A DNA stretch of 64,000 bases from Diplosphaera chodatii (GCA_032358165.1 JAALGY010000017.1:3038001-3102000); one strand, 5' to 3'. Counted from the first letter of the stretch, positions 1 through 18,939 are shown. Notes: generated by a model from the sequence alone, not told the origin. Program-made: numbers and translations.

Positions 1-4482
<4,482 letters not shown>

Positions 4483-5888
4483 GATGATCTTCAAGCACGG
4501 ATCAGCAGCACTAGGATTCCGGATTGCGCGCACGCGGGCGGGGCAGTATCTTGTGGATACTTTGCGCAGATTTTTATGCGGCACAGGGCAGCCAAAGGAG
4601 GAGCGCATTCCTTAGTCATTTGCCTCACCTAGGTTCTAGGTTGGAGACAGGTGTGTGACGACCCTCCACCACCCACTCCTTGATCCCCGCTTACACCGCA
4701 CATCGCACCTTGCATGGGCGCGGGCTGTATCACCTGTGGCTGGCCAACGACATAGTCCGGTACAGGGCATTGGCACCCCTTTGACGTGTCTGGCTGGCAG
4801 CAGATCGCCGCAGCAAGCGAACAGAGTGCATCAGCCAGATCAGTTTGTGGGCTCGGGGTAGCACTGTTTTGGTGGTCCTGACCAGTCACAGTGGTGCAGC
4901 CAGAGCTTCACGACCTGCACGCAATGGCGGACACCAACAACTCCTGGGTAGAGTCCTACCTCGAGGCCTTGGTGAGCTGGCCATCCCCTCTGGGTTCCTC
5001 TTTGGATCCCCATCTGGTTTGCATGGGGTGAGGTCCATTTGCAATGCCTTAGAGCAGTTAACATGTACGCAAACGGGAGAAAGCGAATATGCTGAGAGCC
5101 CCTGATGTCAAAGTGCTCGCCCATCCAAGTTGCAAGCATGGGCGTGCAGCATCTGTCCTTGAGCCTGATTTTCCAACGGATCCCAGCTGGGATCGCACAA
5201 GCACATGCGTAAATATCCGCTCCACTGTGCTGGCTGGCATGCTGGCGTGCACATCTTATAGTGAACCTGTGGCCGAAGCTCTGCGGCCCTATCCAATCGC
5301 ATGGTCGGGCGTCATGCTCCGATACGCGCGCGATGGCTTCGAAGGCTGTGCCACTTCTATAGCTATTGTTTGGGGCGGTAGGGTCTGGGGCTTAGCAGGT
5401 ATATTTGGATGCGAGGTTTCGGCATGCGATGGGAAGCTGGTACCAAGCTTTGCCGCTCCATAACCGCATGCATGTCCGCTGCAAGCGGAAGAGGAAGCAT
5501 GTGGTGCAGTAGCATGCAACACACGGGTTGAACAGTCTATGACGGCCTGTCGTGTGCAATAACATGCGCAGAACGCTTGTGTGTGCATGACCAATTTAAA
5601 GTACCCACAGAGGGAGTGGGCTGTCGTAGTCTGTGATGTCTGCAGTCGTGTGAGGTGTTCGGAACTAGCTATGTGCGCGTTCAGCATGGTGTGGGGGGTC
5701 CGCTCACGATGCCATGCACACATCTGCGCTCCATCCAGACAGGGGCCCTTGCACTGCAGCGGCCAGTCCCAGGGGCTCTCTTGCTGCACAATCGCTTCCA
5801 GATCGTCTGCAGCCAAGCTCGCATCTGCAGCGCAGCCGCACACTGGCAAGAGCCTATCTGCAGGGGTGGTGCGGATGGTCCAGACCAG
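4483..5888. other. Intergenic region between divergent PFP and SPS genes
   Basis: About 1.4 kb separates two head-to-head start codons. It should hold both 5' UTRs and promoters. No conserved ORF, clear TATA box or repeat was recognised. Confidence 0.5.
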
Positions 5889-8800
5889 ATGAACGCGGAT
5901 AACATATCTCACGGATCATTTCAAGTTATTGCTGTTATATTGCTGCCCGTGCAGCTGACGTATGGGTTGTCCACGGAGTACACCAACAAGCCGTCGCAGG
6001 AGGGCAAGGCGGAGAAGGTGGATGCCGACCGCGACCTGTTCGCCAAGTACTATGTCAACCAGATCATGTCGATGGACGAGTCCGGCATCAAGGACGCCTG
6101 GCACAAGGTGGGGCGGCTGTGCACCTCGAAGCATGGGTCCTGCACTGGCACGGTCTTGTCGTTCCATGCCAGCTGACAGACAGGCAGTTCCGCTGGGCCA
6201 CCTTCAGCTCATCTGACATGTACTAGGTCGAGGCACAGTAAGGATTTGGCATCTCCCTTTCATGCAGGCCACCAGCACACGGAATTACACAGAGCAGGAT
6301 GCACGGCTGGAGTACCTGGCCTGGCGCACATGGGGCATGAAGCAGAAGAAGCTGCTGGTGATCACAGCGGCCTGCACTCTGTTCACGAGCTTGACTGCTG
6401 CCATGGGGTGCAGTGTCCGATGGATATTGCACAGTCGCACTCCGTGCGACGCCTGCTGTCATGGCGCAGGTGTCGAACGAGGCCAAGCGCATTGCAGAGC
6501 ACGACCCGCTGTCTGAGGACATGATCCATGAGCACGATGAGACATCAGGTGCGGTCACCATGCCTTTGCACATGCAAGAGCCATGTTGCTCCTGACAGCT
6601 GAGGATTTAGTAGACACCATGGGCCCACCCTGAGCTTTTGGTGGACGGCAAGGCTGTGTTGGATGCTGCACCGCAGGCGACGAGGACATGCTGACGCCGA
6701 CAGCCGTGGCGGAGACGCGGCTGCCGTCGGTGCTGGAGGGCGCCACGGACGCGACAGAGCAGCAGCCGCAGGAAGCAGCGGCGGCGGCGGCGGCGGAAGC
6801 CGCACAGCAGCAGCAGGAGGAGCAGGACACGCCCCAGGACCTGCCCGTCGCGGCGCAGCGCCAGCCGTCCCGCAAGTCACTGGACTGGAAGCGGCAGGAG
6901 AGCCTGATGATCGGCTCAGTGCGTGCGGCGCAACCAGACGTCTGCTGGGCCCTGCGCAGCGTTCATACAGCAACTGTCAGGCTGCGGCCTGCGCTGTGCT
7001 CCACTGACACCCTGACACTGTTGTGCCACTGCAGATCGCGCCTATCAACGCGGAGGACTATGGCAGCGGCGACCTGGACAAGCACTTCAACCGCATGGCT
7101 TCCCTGCGCGTCGACACAGGCACGGGAGCAAACCTAGAAGTGCTGCCAATGTGTGGGTCTTCGCAGTGTGACTCTGGTGTCTGGGTGCTCATATATTTAC
7201 AAGAACATCTAGGAAGTGGCCTACACAGGCAAGGGGCCCACGATGGCAAGCCGCGCGCTGGAGGCGCTGGGCATCGCGGACGATGACATCCTGAAGGACG
7301 CAGAGCAGGACGAGAAGGAGGACCTGTTCGAGGTGGGTTTCCAGGGTTTTTGGGGGCCGCCCTTTCTGCGCTGCGCAAACATCTTGCAGTGCTGCAGTAT
7401 CTTGCAGCATGCAACGCACGCGCAGACACCCAGGTCCTATTGCTACGATTGGCACATGCAGATGTGCATCACGGTAAACGGACTGGAGCTCATGCAAGTG
7501 TGTCATCAATTGCAGGGTCGCGTGGAGGGCCTGTACATCGTGCTGATCAGCCTGCACGGGCTGGTGCGCGGGCAGCACATGGAGCTGGGCAAGGACGCCG
7601 ACACCGGCGGCCAGGTGCGTAAGCAAGTGGATGTCCGGGGCATGCGCTGCAGGATCAGCAGTGACTGGCAACATTGCAGATGTAGCTGTCACCATCCGGA
7701 CACCGATCTCATCAGCTTGCCACTGCACAGGGCTCAGGCCCCTCCACACTTTCCAGGAACCCTGCTGGCACACTGTGCAAGGAACTCATCGAGGCGGCCA
7801 TTGCCTGCCCGATCTGTCGCACAAGCTGTCGCACACAACCATCGCCGCCTGTCCCGCAGGTCAAGTACGTGGTGGAGCTGGCTCGCGCGATCAGCCTGCA
7901 CCCCGCGGTGCACCGCGTGGAGCTGTTGACCCGCCTGATTGCGGACCCCAAGGTCTGCCCTCCTACGTAGACAGCAGCCGGCTGCATGCTCAGTTTGTTC
8001 TGTGACATCTGCAGCGCTGGCGTGTCGCCCGATGCGTTGGTGACTCTGTAGGCGCGTGCACCCTTGTACCAGCTGTCTCGGTGCCGCCAGCTGACCTCGG
8101 CACAAGGGATGATCAGCCACATGCAGGCCACAGGGCCCGCCAACCTGACGTACAATGATGCTGGACACCACGCAGGTGGACCAGAGCTACTCGCAGCCGG
8201 AGGAGTGCCTGCTGGAGGGCGACGGCGAGCTGGGCGGCGCCTACATCGTGCGCCTGCCCTGCGGCGACTCCAATGACTACCTGCGGTTCGTGCCAGGGGT
8301 TTGCTGATTCGGTGCAACAGCACGTGCCCTGCTATGCACTGTACCAGTCAGTATGTGGATGGTCAATGTGCGAAGTCCATCAGCCCAGCCTTCTAGCCTT
8401 CTAGCAAAGCGACAGGTGCACAGCTTGTCAAGCCTCACTGCACGGCTGCAGGAAGGAGAAGCTGTGGCCGCACACCCGCGAGTTTGCGGACCGCGCCATC
8501 GCGCACGCCTCCAACACGCTCAAGCGGCTGCAGGAGGCTGGCGAGCCCTGCTCCCTGTACACGGTGCGCTTGCTGCCACCGAAGCTGAGAACGGAATGCT
8601 GCAGCTCAAGGCTTGGTTGAAGCATCGGCGTCTGTGGCGAGGGCTCACCTCGGCACTCATGCTACAGCGCTGTCACAACGAGGTCTCGGCCAGCTGGTGC
8701 AATTTGCTCAGTTGGGGATCTGCCAGCTGCCCCACCCACTGCCTCCAGGCATGAGGCACAGGCCTCGCCAGGCATCAGCACCGAAAAATGCCTGAGCAGG

Positions 8801-11800
8801 CAGGACCTCACGCCTGGGGACAGACTGGTGTGGGGCTTTTGAGATGATGCAGTGAGCTGTGATGTGCTGGACAGCCTTCCTTGTTGAACCATATCTGCTG
8901 CACTGTGCCCCAAACATAGCTCCCTAGGCCACGGAAATATGTACAATTTGAGCATCCATACACAATGTGAATGTATCACATGACCAGTGCCGCGAAGTGC
9001 TGCAAAAATGCTGGTCGGCGCTCTCTTCACAGGTGCATGGGCACTATGCTGATGCGGGTGAGGTGGCGGCGCTGGTAGCATCCACCATGGCGTCCACCGA
9101 GCAGTGTGACATGGTCATGACCGGCCATTCGCTGGGCCGCAACAAGCTGGAGCACCTGCTGTCCTCGGGTGGGTGGCTGCACGATGCCACACTGGACAGT
9201 TCCTGGCTGCGGGCAGCTGTCAGCCGAGTGGAGTGCTTTGGTTGGTCTGTGATCTTTGCCGGTTCAGCATGAGATGCGTTTGGCTTAGAAGCAGACAGCG
9301 GTTTTGGGGTTCCCTGGCGACACAGCCGGACGGTGTGGCACTGCGCATCCACATATATCCTGCAGCACATGATGTGGCAGCACCTGGTGGTCAAGGTGTT
9401 GTATCACATGCAGGCACCATGAGCAAGGCGGAGATCGAGGACAGCTACAAGATCAGCCGGCGCATCGAGGGCGAGGAGCGCGGCCTGGACTACGCCACCA
9501 TGGTCTTCACCTCCACGCAGCAGGAGGTGCGGCCTCATTACTGACGAATATGACGCTGCATGGCTGTGAAGCATCCGGTACCAGCTGCTCACAGGCCGAT
9601 GTTGGAACGGTGAACAGCTGCACAGCCTCCACCCTCTTGCTCATTCACACTGTAAGCTGCTTCCATGCTGCTATCAACTGGCTGGCCCATGATGCTGTGC
9701 AGGTGGTGGAGCAGTGGGGGCTGTACGACGGCTACGACCCGCGGCTCGAGAAGGTGCTGCGCCGCCGCCGCACCGGCCGCCACATGCCCATCATGAACGT
9801 CATCCCTCCCGGCCTGGACTTCTCCAACCTCAAGGTGCGGCCCCCCCTGTGGACAAACACGGTGCAGCCTCAGCCAAGCACCCTGGCGCTGGCATTGCTT
9901 CAGGGTGCTTTGGAGATCCTGTTTGCCTGCTGTGTCTGGCCCAGCTTCCAGGCAGGAGGTCACCCAGAGGGCGCCAGTGAGTTGCACGCATGCTGGCTGC
10001 AGCGCACCTCGCCTCTTGTCTGTGGCGACAGCCTGCTGCACACTGACAGCTCAGCCGCTCGAGTGCCCGTCTCGCAGGTGGACCTGCCAGAGGACCCCAA
10101 CCTGAAGGACTTCACGGGCTCCAAGCCGGCGTTCGCGTCCAAGAGCAACACGCCCCGCAAGTCCGACTCCCCCCGCACCTCCACCGGCAGCAGGGTGGGT
10201 AGAGGGTTTCAGGATTGAGAGGCTGCGTGGAGCTAGTGTCGAAGATGTTGCCGCAGTGCTGCCTGCAGCACACAGACATGAATGCTGCAGCTGCACCACA
10301 GTCACGCTCAAAACTTTGTGCTGCCATACAATGAGCAGTGCTGAGGTGCTGCAGTAGCATCATCGAAGTGTGCTGCGGGCTCACTGGTCCAACCGTAAGC
10401 CCTGTGCTATACATGGTGCATAAATGGTGCATAAGCCCTACTTTCAGGAAACTTGATGATGACTGGCGCCTGCTGCCACACTGCTACACACTGTGGCGCC
10501 TTTGCTGCAGGGCAAGAGCGGCGGCGCCGAGGATGTGTCGATGGACGCGGCCAAGGAGGACGCCGCCGAGGCCGGCCTCGTGCCGGACGCCAAGGACGGC
10601 AAGCCCGAGGGCGGCTCGCCGCTGATGCGCACCAGCGAGGTGAGTTTGCAATCCGGCTCTGGTTACTTTTGGCACACACGTACCACTTGACACTACTTGC
10701 AGCTCAGGAAGGAGGGGCCTTGCTGTTGTGTAGTGGTACAGCGCCTGAGATGAGACTGAAACCAGCACAATGGGGTGCATGTGCTTTAGCTGCCATGCCT
10801 TCAAGGCATCTCGGGTTTGACCGCGGCACATGGCACGGTGTGGGGTCTCCAGTCGAGGCTGCCGCAAGAGGCTAGACCGGATGCAAGCCATTCACGCCAT
10901 ACTGTACACACCAGGCAGAAGCTATTATATAATTTAATAAGGCTCAATACTCTGCGGCTGCAGGGCGCGGGCGGGTCGGGCAGCTTCAGCAGCCGGCGCT
11001 CGCCGCTGGGCGGCAAGGGCCTCGTGCACTCCGACTCGCACGTGCAGATGCAGTTCCACATGGCGGAGCGCATGGAGGAGAACCCGCGCATCTGGCAGGT
11101 GTGGGTTCAGGGCTCGGCCAGCCCGGCGCCGCCCAGAGAGTCCGTTATGGGATTGCACCCTGTAGCTGAACGAGTTTGTCGATTTGTCAGCAGCGCACGA
11201 GGGCACCAGCCAATGCATGAGGACAAACCCTGGGCATTGGCTTGCGTCTTCTACGCGCTGCTGGCATTCCGTGCTGTGAGCCATGCCACAGTGCACAGAC
11301 CTTGCCTGAGTCCCACACGCAACACTTGTTCTGCTATCAACGTTCCTGCTCAGCCCTGCCGCTGCCCCCCTGCAGGACATCTCGCGCTTCCTGCGCCACC
11401 CCCGCAAGCCCGCCATCCTGGCCATGTCGCGGCCCGACGCGAAGAAGAACATCACCACGCTGGTCAAGGCGTTCGGCCAGAACCCCATGCTGCGGGAGCT
11501 GTCCAACCTGGTCCTCGTCATGGTGCGCGCTCATGCCCCCTGCCCTGACCGGCCGCCCTGCTATGGCTCATCCCTTGTGGCCCGCCTGCATCCTCATCTT
11601 CATCCTTTGGTTTTCACGCCTGATATGAGGTGCACGGTGCACATCCGTATACCGTCAGCAGCCAGCTTGTGTGTGACACACCCTGCCGACATCCTATGCA
11701 CACGTACATCTACTTGAAAGATGTGGTACCAAGCAACGGAGCTGTGCAACCTGTGCTGCGCTGCAGGGCAACCGCGACAACATCGACAGCATGGCGTCGG

Positions 11801-14800
11801 GGTCGCAGAAGGTGCTGGGCCAGGTGCTGAAGCTCGTCGACCTGTACGACCTGTACGGCTCCGTGGCCTACCCCAAGGTGCGTCTTGGCACACGGGTCTG
11901 CTGCGGAAACTGGCGCCAAATTCTGCAGCTAGCAAATGAGAGTATATTTGAGGAATCTAGAACTGTGAATGTGAGTGGTTGTAAGCAAACGCCGCTGCAC
12001 CATGTAGAGACCAAGGTAGACCAAGGTCACTCAGGCTTCGGGTCCTGCCTGGAGCTAGGTCCTAAGATGTCATCTGTACCTTTGACTGCAGGCGCACTCC
12101 CAGAACGACATCTCCGACATCTACCGCTTCCCGCTGGTGACCAAGGGCATCTTCGTCAACCCGGCGCTGCAGGAGCCCTTCGGCCTCACTGTCATCGAGG
12201 TGCGATTGCTGTGTTGTGCATTGACTCCGTCACTCTGCAATGTTGGGCCTATGATCAGCGCAGGAGAGTCAGCTGGCTTTGCATACTGACTGTGTGCAGT
12301 GCACGATGTTGTTAGCAGGCTGGCAGCTGCAATTTTTTTCTGGCAAGCACCGCAGCACATTACTGCAGCCGAATGTCGGACTCCTCCGATATTCCCTACG
12401 CACCCCTCAACCCTGCGTGCCGGCCAGTTTCAAATGGTGTCAAATGTTCAAAACGGAGCTTGAGACAATCCTTTCCTGCATGCAGGCCGCTGCACACGGG
12501 GTGCCGACGGTGGCGACCAAGAACGGCGGCCCTGTGGACATCATGAAGACGTTGCACCACGGCGTCACGGTGGACCCCACCAACGAGCGGGACCTGGGCA
12601 ACGCGCTGCTGGACATCCTCACGCACCCCGCCACCTGGCAGGAGATGTCGCGCAACGGTGCGCCCCCCGGCCCCTGACCTGAGAGCCCGACTCAGCAGGC
12701 CGCGCCGCATGCTTCCCTGCTACACTGAGTTTGTGGGACGCAGAGGTAGCGTCCGCAACATGTCTCGCCAAACTACTCTGTTCTGGTGGCTGCGATAGGT
12801 GACATGCATGGCTGTTCCACTGGTTAACTGGACCCAACTGTGAACCTGCTCACGGCCGATCGCATACTTCGAATGCTCGCAGGCGTGAAGAACATCCACG
12901 CGTACTCCTGGCTGGCGCACTCGCGCAAGTACCTGGAGTCGGTGGAGCGGGAGCGCCGCCACAGCCACGCCGCCAAGGTGGGGTTTCCTAGAAGTCTCTG
13001 CACACCGTCAGATTGAAATGCTGGAAAAGCAACCACAGCTCTGCACATAGAAGCCGGCAGGATAGCTCAGGTTGAGGTACTGGACAACTGTCGAGAGCTC
13101 TGTGCACTCGAAAGGCCGCTGGCGCACCCATTCTGAGCATCTTGCCTTCCAGTGCACACATGTATATGGGAACGATGGCATGCCTCAGTTAAACCTGCTG
13201 CCTTGGCATCAGCCGGGCCCAGCTGCCTGCGGCGCCAGCGTCGGTGCAAGGCGCAGCAGTGTGTTGACACTGCTGTCCTTTTCGGACGCTGTAAGTCTGC
13301 AGCCAGCGCTTGCATTGACTGTGACTTTGCCGGCACATAGCTGTGAGTTGCTGGTTAGGCCTCCATGAGCTTACATACAGCAGGGCTGCAGGCGCAGCGG
13401 CACCGCAGCCGCTGCCGAGGCGATCTTGCGCTGCGTCTCGTCCAAAGCAGCCCACCCTGCAGCAATGTGCCAGATGGGCCTGCAGCTGGCCACCAGCACG
13501 TGTCAACTTCGGTCATCGCATCGCCGCATGCCTACACCTGCAGACGGCTGCCATGTTGCCGGCTTCACATACAGAACATGCCAGGCGTAGCCTCCAGAGC
13601 CCACTCACGGCCCAACCCCGCTGTTTCCAGCAGTGCTGATGTCTTGGAACGTGTCTGATGAGGTCTGCGCCTGCCCCGTAGCAGAAGACGGCGCGGGCGT
13701 CGGGCACCTGGGACCACAAGTCGCTTGGCGTCGGCCGGCGCTTGTCGCTGGGCGAGCACCACGTCGGCTCCCCCGGCCAGGGTGGGCAGCAGCAGGGGCA
13801 GCAGGACGGCAACGGCGCCGAGGTTGGGCCCCCATCCTGACTCTCCAGCCTGCTGCTCCAGCAGCTGTGCATTCTTTATCCCAGACCGCCCGGCGTGACT
13901 AGTGCACCACGTTGCAGGCAAGACGCATGGTCGAGCCATTTCAGACCTGGGCAGCAGCGCCTGAGAGGTCCGCGAGCGCTGGTGGCTTCTGTGCGACATC
14001 TCCCTCTGCCATGATGTACTGATTGCGCTGCTGCCGCTGCAGGCGTCGCACAATGCTGAGGAGAAGCTGAATGCGGGCGACGACGTGCGCGGGGAGTCGC
14101 GCGGCGCCTTTGCCGTGGTGGTCCTCGACAGCCAGCACAGCGCGCCCCAGGTGTGACGAACTCCCGCAGCAACACTGGGTGCTAATTGCTTGCTATGCCG
14201 CCCGCGCACCTGCACATGTGGCTGCAGGCAACGATGCTCAGGCAGCTGGGTGCCCTGCGCTGCAGGCGGCGCAGCAGATCAAGCAGGCGCTGGCGGCGAG
14301 GCGCTCGGCCGCCGACGCCAATGTCGGCGTCGGCGTTGTGGCCATGAACTCCTTCGAGGACATCACAGCCTGGCTGAAGGTGCGCGACCATGGCTCCGAC
14401 AGCAATTGGCATTACGTCACCATAGTTGCTTGCTTTGTAGACCTTTCGCGCTGTGCTGACAGCCATGCGCCAGCAGAAGTGCAGTATGGCCAATCTGGTG
14501 TCCAGCGTGCTCATGCCCCCAGCTGTTGCTTACTGCAGCCACTTAACCTGAGCACCCGCTCCCTTGTGCTCTGCAGAAGGAGGGTGTGGCCGTCGACGAG
14601 GTGGACTGGGTGGTGGCCAACGGCGGCGCGGACATCCGGCACGCCAGCGCGGACGGCAGCGGGTGGAGCGCCGACGACGCCTGGGAGCAGCACATCGACT
14701 GGCGGTGGGTTCACAGTAACTTCAGGGTGGACTCAGACTGATGGTAGCTTTAGGTTGTGGGTTATCAGTGCCCGATCAGCGATGGAGTGTGTTGGTTGCT

Positions 14801-17624
14801 CCGCAGCCGGCGTCCAACTCAGATGAGAGTGAACATAACACATGATATCACAGCAATCCCTGTGTGTTGCCCGCTGCTTGTAGTTGCACATCTGTGGCAG
14901 CACTGCATTGCTGCTGCCCAGCTGCTGCTGGACGCATCCCAGCATGAGCTTGGTGTGGCCAGGGCAGTGCTGCAACGCTCAATGTCGAGCGCATCTGCCG
15001 TCCGCCGGCCCAGTTGGAGTCTGCACTCGCAACTCGGCAGCAGACCTCACGGACCCAACAGAGGGTTCTCTGTGATTCCACTGCTCGTGCAGGTCGATTG
15101 GGCCCCGCAGTCTTGGTGATGCTGCGACGCAACACCTGAGCCAACCAAAGCTGCACCGCAGGTGGGAGCGCTCGTCGCTGGGCAAGCTGCTGTCCAAGGT
15201 CAGCGTGGCGGAGATGGAGCGGGCGGGCTCCTCCAAGCGCCTCCCGCTGCTGGCCTCCGTCAACGGCGGCGACCTCGCCGGTGCGAGGTTTCTCCTGTGC
15301 CCAGCTGCGAGAGCGTTTGGCTGATGTGCTGTCAGTGATGCGCCGTTGCATCAGCAGCGCGTTGCTGGAACATCGGCACTGAGGGAAGCAGTGGGACCAG
15401 TGCATGTCCTGCTTGTGCAGCAGAGGGGCAGCTGTCAAGGCAAGCTCCTCTGTTCATCCTTGCAGACGGCGCTGCCCTAGCAGGGGCACCACTGTGTGAC
15501 CCATGTACGCCTCACATGCACAAAATGTTGCTCACACCGAACAAATGTCTGTTGCAGGCGTGGAGGACGGCTCAGAGCAGCAGGAGTCCAGGGGTGCGGC
15601 GCCCCCGCGCATCCACCCGCACCACATCGTCATGGTGGGTTCTGCTACAGGGTCCGGGGTGCCGCGCTGAGGGTTGTGATGACGCTGCACAAGCGTGAGG
15701 CGGCGCAAGTGTATGCTGACGGCTGGTGAGCCGGCGCCTACCACCATGTTGGCAGTACACGCTCGGGGTGACCGGCGTTTGGATTTGAGGGCCCGGCAGT
15801 CAAGCGCAGCCCACTTCTGAAGCCCACTCTGGCCCACCACCCCTGCTGTGTGAGTCCAAACCCCGCTTAACGCTGGCCCGAGGCGCAGAGCATTTTGAAA
15901 CTGCAGGAGCTGGACGAGAAGGCCAAGTCGGCGCTGGGCAGCAAGGGGGGTCTGCCGCCGACGACTGTGGTGGACCGCCTGCGCAAGCGGCTGCGCATGA
16001 ACGGCTACCGGTGCCACCTCACGCTGCAGGTGCTGGCCGGGCCCGAATTTGTGCTGGCTGTCATTGTGCCCCGAACTCAGAAAGTCAGCCGTCAGTGTAT
16101 CATTCCCTCGAGACCTGCACACTTGTGCCAGCCATATAGTGACAGCTGTGTACGCCCCTGCCGTCGATTCGGTCACACTTGCACCTGTAGGTCTGCCGCC
16201 CCACACTCAGCAGACGATGTCTGTCCATCCCGGAGCTGTGCCGCCATGCTTCTGCTGAGCACCTGGGCTTGATTTCCCGGCGCGCTGCCCTCACGCAGAT
16301 GGTGCCGGGCAAGGCGGGGTGGGTGTCGGCGGCGCCGCTGCAGAGCTGCGTGCACGTGACGCCGCTGCGCGCGAGCCGCGCGCTGGCGCTGCGGTACCTG
16401 GGCCACCGTTTTGGCGTGCCGCTGGACAGGTTCGTGGTGCTGGTGCCCGCGCCCACCGCCAAGGAGGACGACGGCAGCAGGCTGCAGGTGAGGGAAGCCT
16501 GGACGCCGGCTGATCCCCGCGCTGTGTGGCCATGGCAGCAGGGCATGTGCGCCTTGTACAGCGCGGAGGGTGTACTGCCAGTAAGGGCTCTACACCATGG
16601 CTGTGGTGGTGCTGCTCATCAGCATTTGCCCCACAGGGTCAGTCGGGCAATCGCAGCCTCTGCTTGGGCGGCAGCAGCCGATGCATCAGGCATGCTGCCA
16701 CATGTAGAAGAGCGTGCTTTCACAGGTGCAGGTTCACTGACCAGCCGGCTGCAACCTGTGTACCGCAGGTGGGCAGCCACTGCAGCGATCTGCAGGAGCT
16801 GATCGGCGGGCAGCCCTGGATCCTGGTGCGCATCCCCGCCAAGGCCGACGCCTCTGCCGACCAGTCCAAGCTGTCCGGCGTCGACAAGGTGCGTGAGAAT
16901 GCGATCTGATATGAGACTGCAAAATCCACCAACCTGCTCAACCTGTCAGACTGCTCAATCTGCACCCTCAAGAGCGCGCTGTATGGGTGCAGTCACAAGC
17001 CTGCACGACCTGCGTTGGACACCATGCCACTGTACAGATGACAGGAAGTTGGCTCCAAGATGTCTTGGACAACATGTGTAGATGATTGAGTATCCCTCAT
17101 TGGTGTTCCGGATTCCATGTTGTCCACGCTGCTGCTTCCTGCTGCCGTAGGTGGCGATCGAGCGGATGCAGGTGAAGCTGTCGAAGAAGATGTTTGGGGA
17201 GCGGGTGCGGTGGGCGCCGGACGACGACGCGGCCCCCCTGGAGGGCCTGCTCCAGGGCCTCCCCAAGTCCGACGGCGAGGGCACCCAGGTGCGGAATGTT
17301 GCTGAGCTTCTGCTTGGTTGGCGCGCTGCCGTCCAGCTGTTCGGTGCTCAAGCAGATACCAAGTATAACGCAAGCAACAGCAGCAGCCGCACGGGTTGTA
17401 CGTGTGCACTCATTGGTAGCTCAACTTTCCAGTGCAGTAGCACTGGCGCAACCTACTGTGCAGGGCACCGGACAGGAATGAAGGCCGGATGTGAAGGAGG
17501 GCCTCCGATGGGACACAGCCCTGGGCGCATCACCTGCTGCGCCGCCGAACAGCACTGCAACCTCTCCGATTCTTACTGGGGCCCTGCATCGCAGCCGCTG
17601 CAGCCGCTGCTGCCTTACCCGTAG
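5889..17624 (+). CDS. SPS: Sucrose-phosphate synthase
   Basis: Transfers glucose from UDP-glucose to fructose 6-phosphate, giving sucrose 6-phosphate in the cytosol. About 32 exons join in phase to about 1321 codons, longer than plant SPS (about 1050 aa). In order: an N-terminal helical part (exons 5889-6107, 6268-6357) with [16 protein letters not shown]; an Ala/Gln-rich insert (6677-6918); the GT-B core with [14 protein letters not shown] (7516), [17 protein letters not shown] (7614/7860), [15 protein letters not shown] sequence (9033) and [12 protein letters not shown]; a Ser-rich insert (10078-10639); [18 protein letters not shown] (11376) and [19 protein letters not shown] (12092/12486), which includes the E-x7-E glycosyltransferase motif; then a linker (13685-13822) and an SPP-like C-terminal domain (14043-17288). 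That domain starts FAVVVLDSQ and lacks the DxDxT phosphatase motif, so it is probably non-catalytic, as in plant SPS. The start at 5889 is uncertain, and the last exon (17595-17624) is tentative. Confidence 0.9.
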
Positions 17625-18939
17625 CAGCGAAAGCAGTGGCGTCTGGGAGCCTGGCAGCAGTTTTGGGCATCACCATGTGGGGACTGGCAGCTTTACACCA
17701 CTGTGCTTTCGGCATATGGCGAGCCACTGTCTGATGTGCATAGCGTCTATCATCAGTTCGCAGCATCGTCGTGCAGCGCACCGTGCAATGCCGCAGATTT
17801 GCGGCGACACATTCCTCGTATGTCGACGTCAAACCACACGGCAGCACACATGCTTCATGAGGTCACTTGTGCTGTGATGAGGTTGACAGGAATCAACAAA
17901 GTCAGTCAGCAGTAGGTCGGTAGGTGCGGTTGCCTCCAGAAAGGACGCATTGTTGCGGACACTGTCTCTGTTCGAGTTCATGGTTTGTAAGCGATCCCGC
18001 ACGTTGCTGAACCATCTCTGTTTCACCCGCTCCTTGTGAATCATGCTCGGTTTATATGGTATCGATGGCATGCATGAACTGGCTGGGTGATGTTGCAGAC
18101 ATGTGGCCGCACATGTTGCGGACATGTGGCCAGCAATGCCCCTGCTTATTTGCGTGTTTGCTGAACTGCCACACCCTGAGCCGCGTGCCACCAACAAAGC
18201 TTTTGAAAATGGTACACTGCGCGCATGATGCATCGACAATTTTACACGTGTGACTACTGTTCAAAATGCATCAGCTTGGATGACACTCCTTTCTGGTGCA
18301 CAGCATGTACACAACAAAGCCAATGCAACTCACCACTCCTGTCCTGATAACACACCAGGAAGCACTTTCCTGAAGTTCCTGATATGCAAGCAGCTCACCA
18401 AGCTGTTGGACAGCAGGTAAATCATCTGGATAGACACCAGACTAGGGTGTCCCAGCAGGCTCTGTGAGCACGATTGGGCAGGTGGAATGCAGATACGGCC
18501 ATGCAGAGCCAGAAGCGTGCAATTGCTGGCGAGCTTTACTGGAACCATGTTGCAGCAAGGTATGAGTCACACCGTTGCAGATTGCTTTCCCGCAGGAGCA
18601 CCTTCGCATGCAATGGGCGTGCGAACAAGCGAGCTATGGAAGACGTGGGTCAAGCTATCAGGCGTGCATTTCATCCGGCCAACCACACGGCAGACTGTGC
18701 AGTCGATTGACACCATCTGCCTGTACAGTACAAAGCAGGACAAGTTCCTGGGCAAACAGGTACAGCGGGTACAGCTGACAACAGGGCCCCCTGGAGCAGA
18801 TCCAGGGTTCAAGCTCAGCATGCTTCGCACCCTGGATAAGCCTGGCTAAATCTGCAGATGTGACAACAGCGGCACACTGCAGCGCCAGCACACACCCCAG
18901 GCCATCGCTCAGCATCTAGGCAGCCAGCAGACAGTCTCG
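17625..18939. other. Intergenic region upstream of psbP
   Basis: About 1.3 kb with no recognised gene; it should contain the SPS 3' UTR and the psbP promoter. A short direct repeat GACATGTGGCC occurs at 18098-18108 and 18121-18131. Some short ORFs run through the region but show no family resemblance. Confidence 0.45.

Noticed and set aside
17289..17594. Read-through of SPS past 17288 to the stop at 17624
   Set aside because: The stretch is Cys/Ser/Gly-rich without SPS resemblance and starts with a good GTGCGG donor, so an intron is preferred; the stop codon is the same either way.
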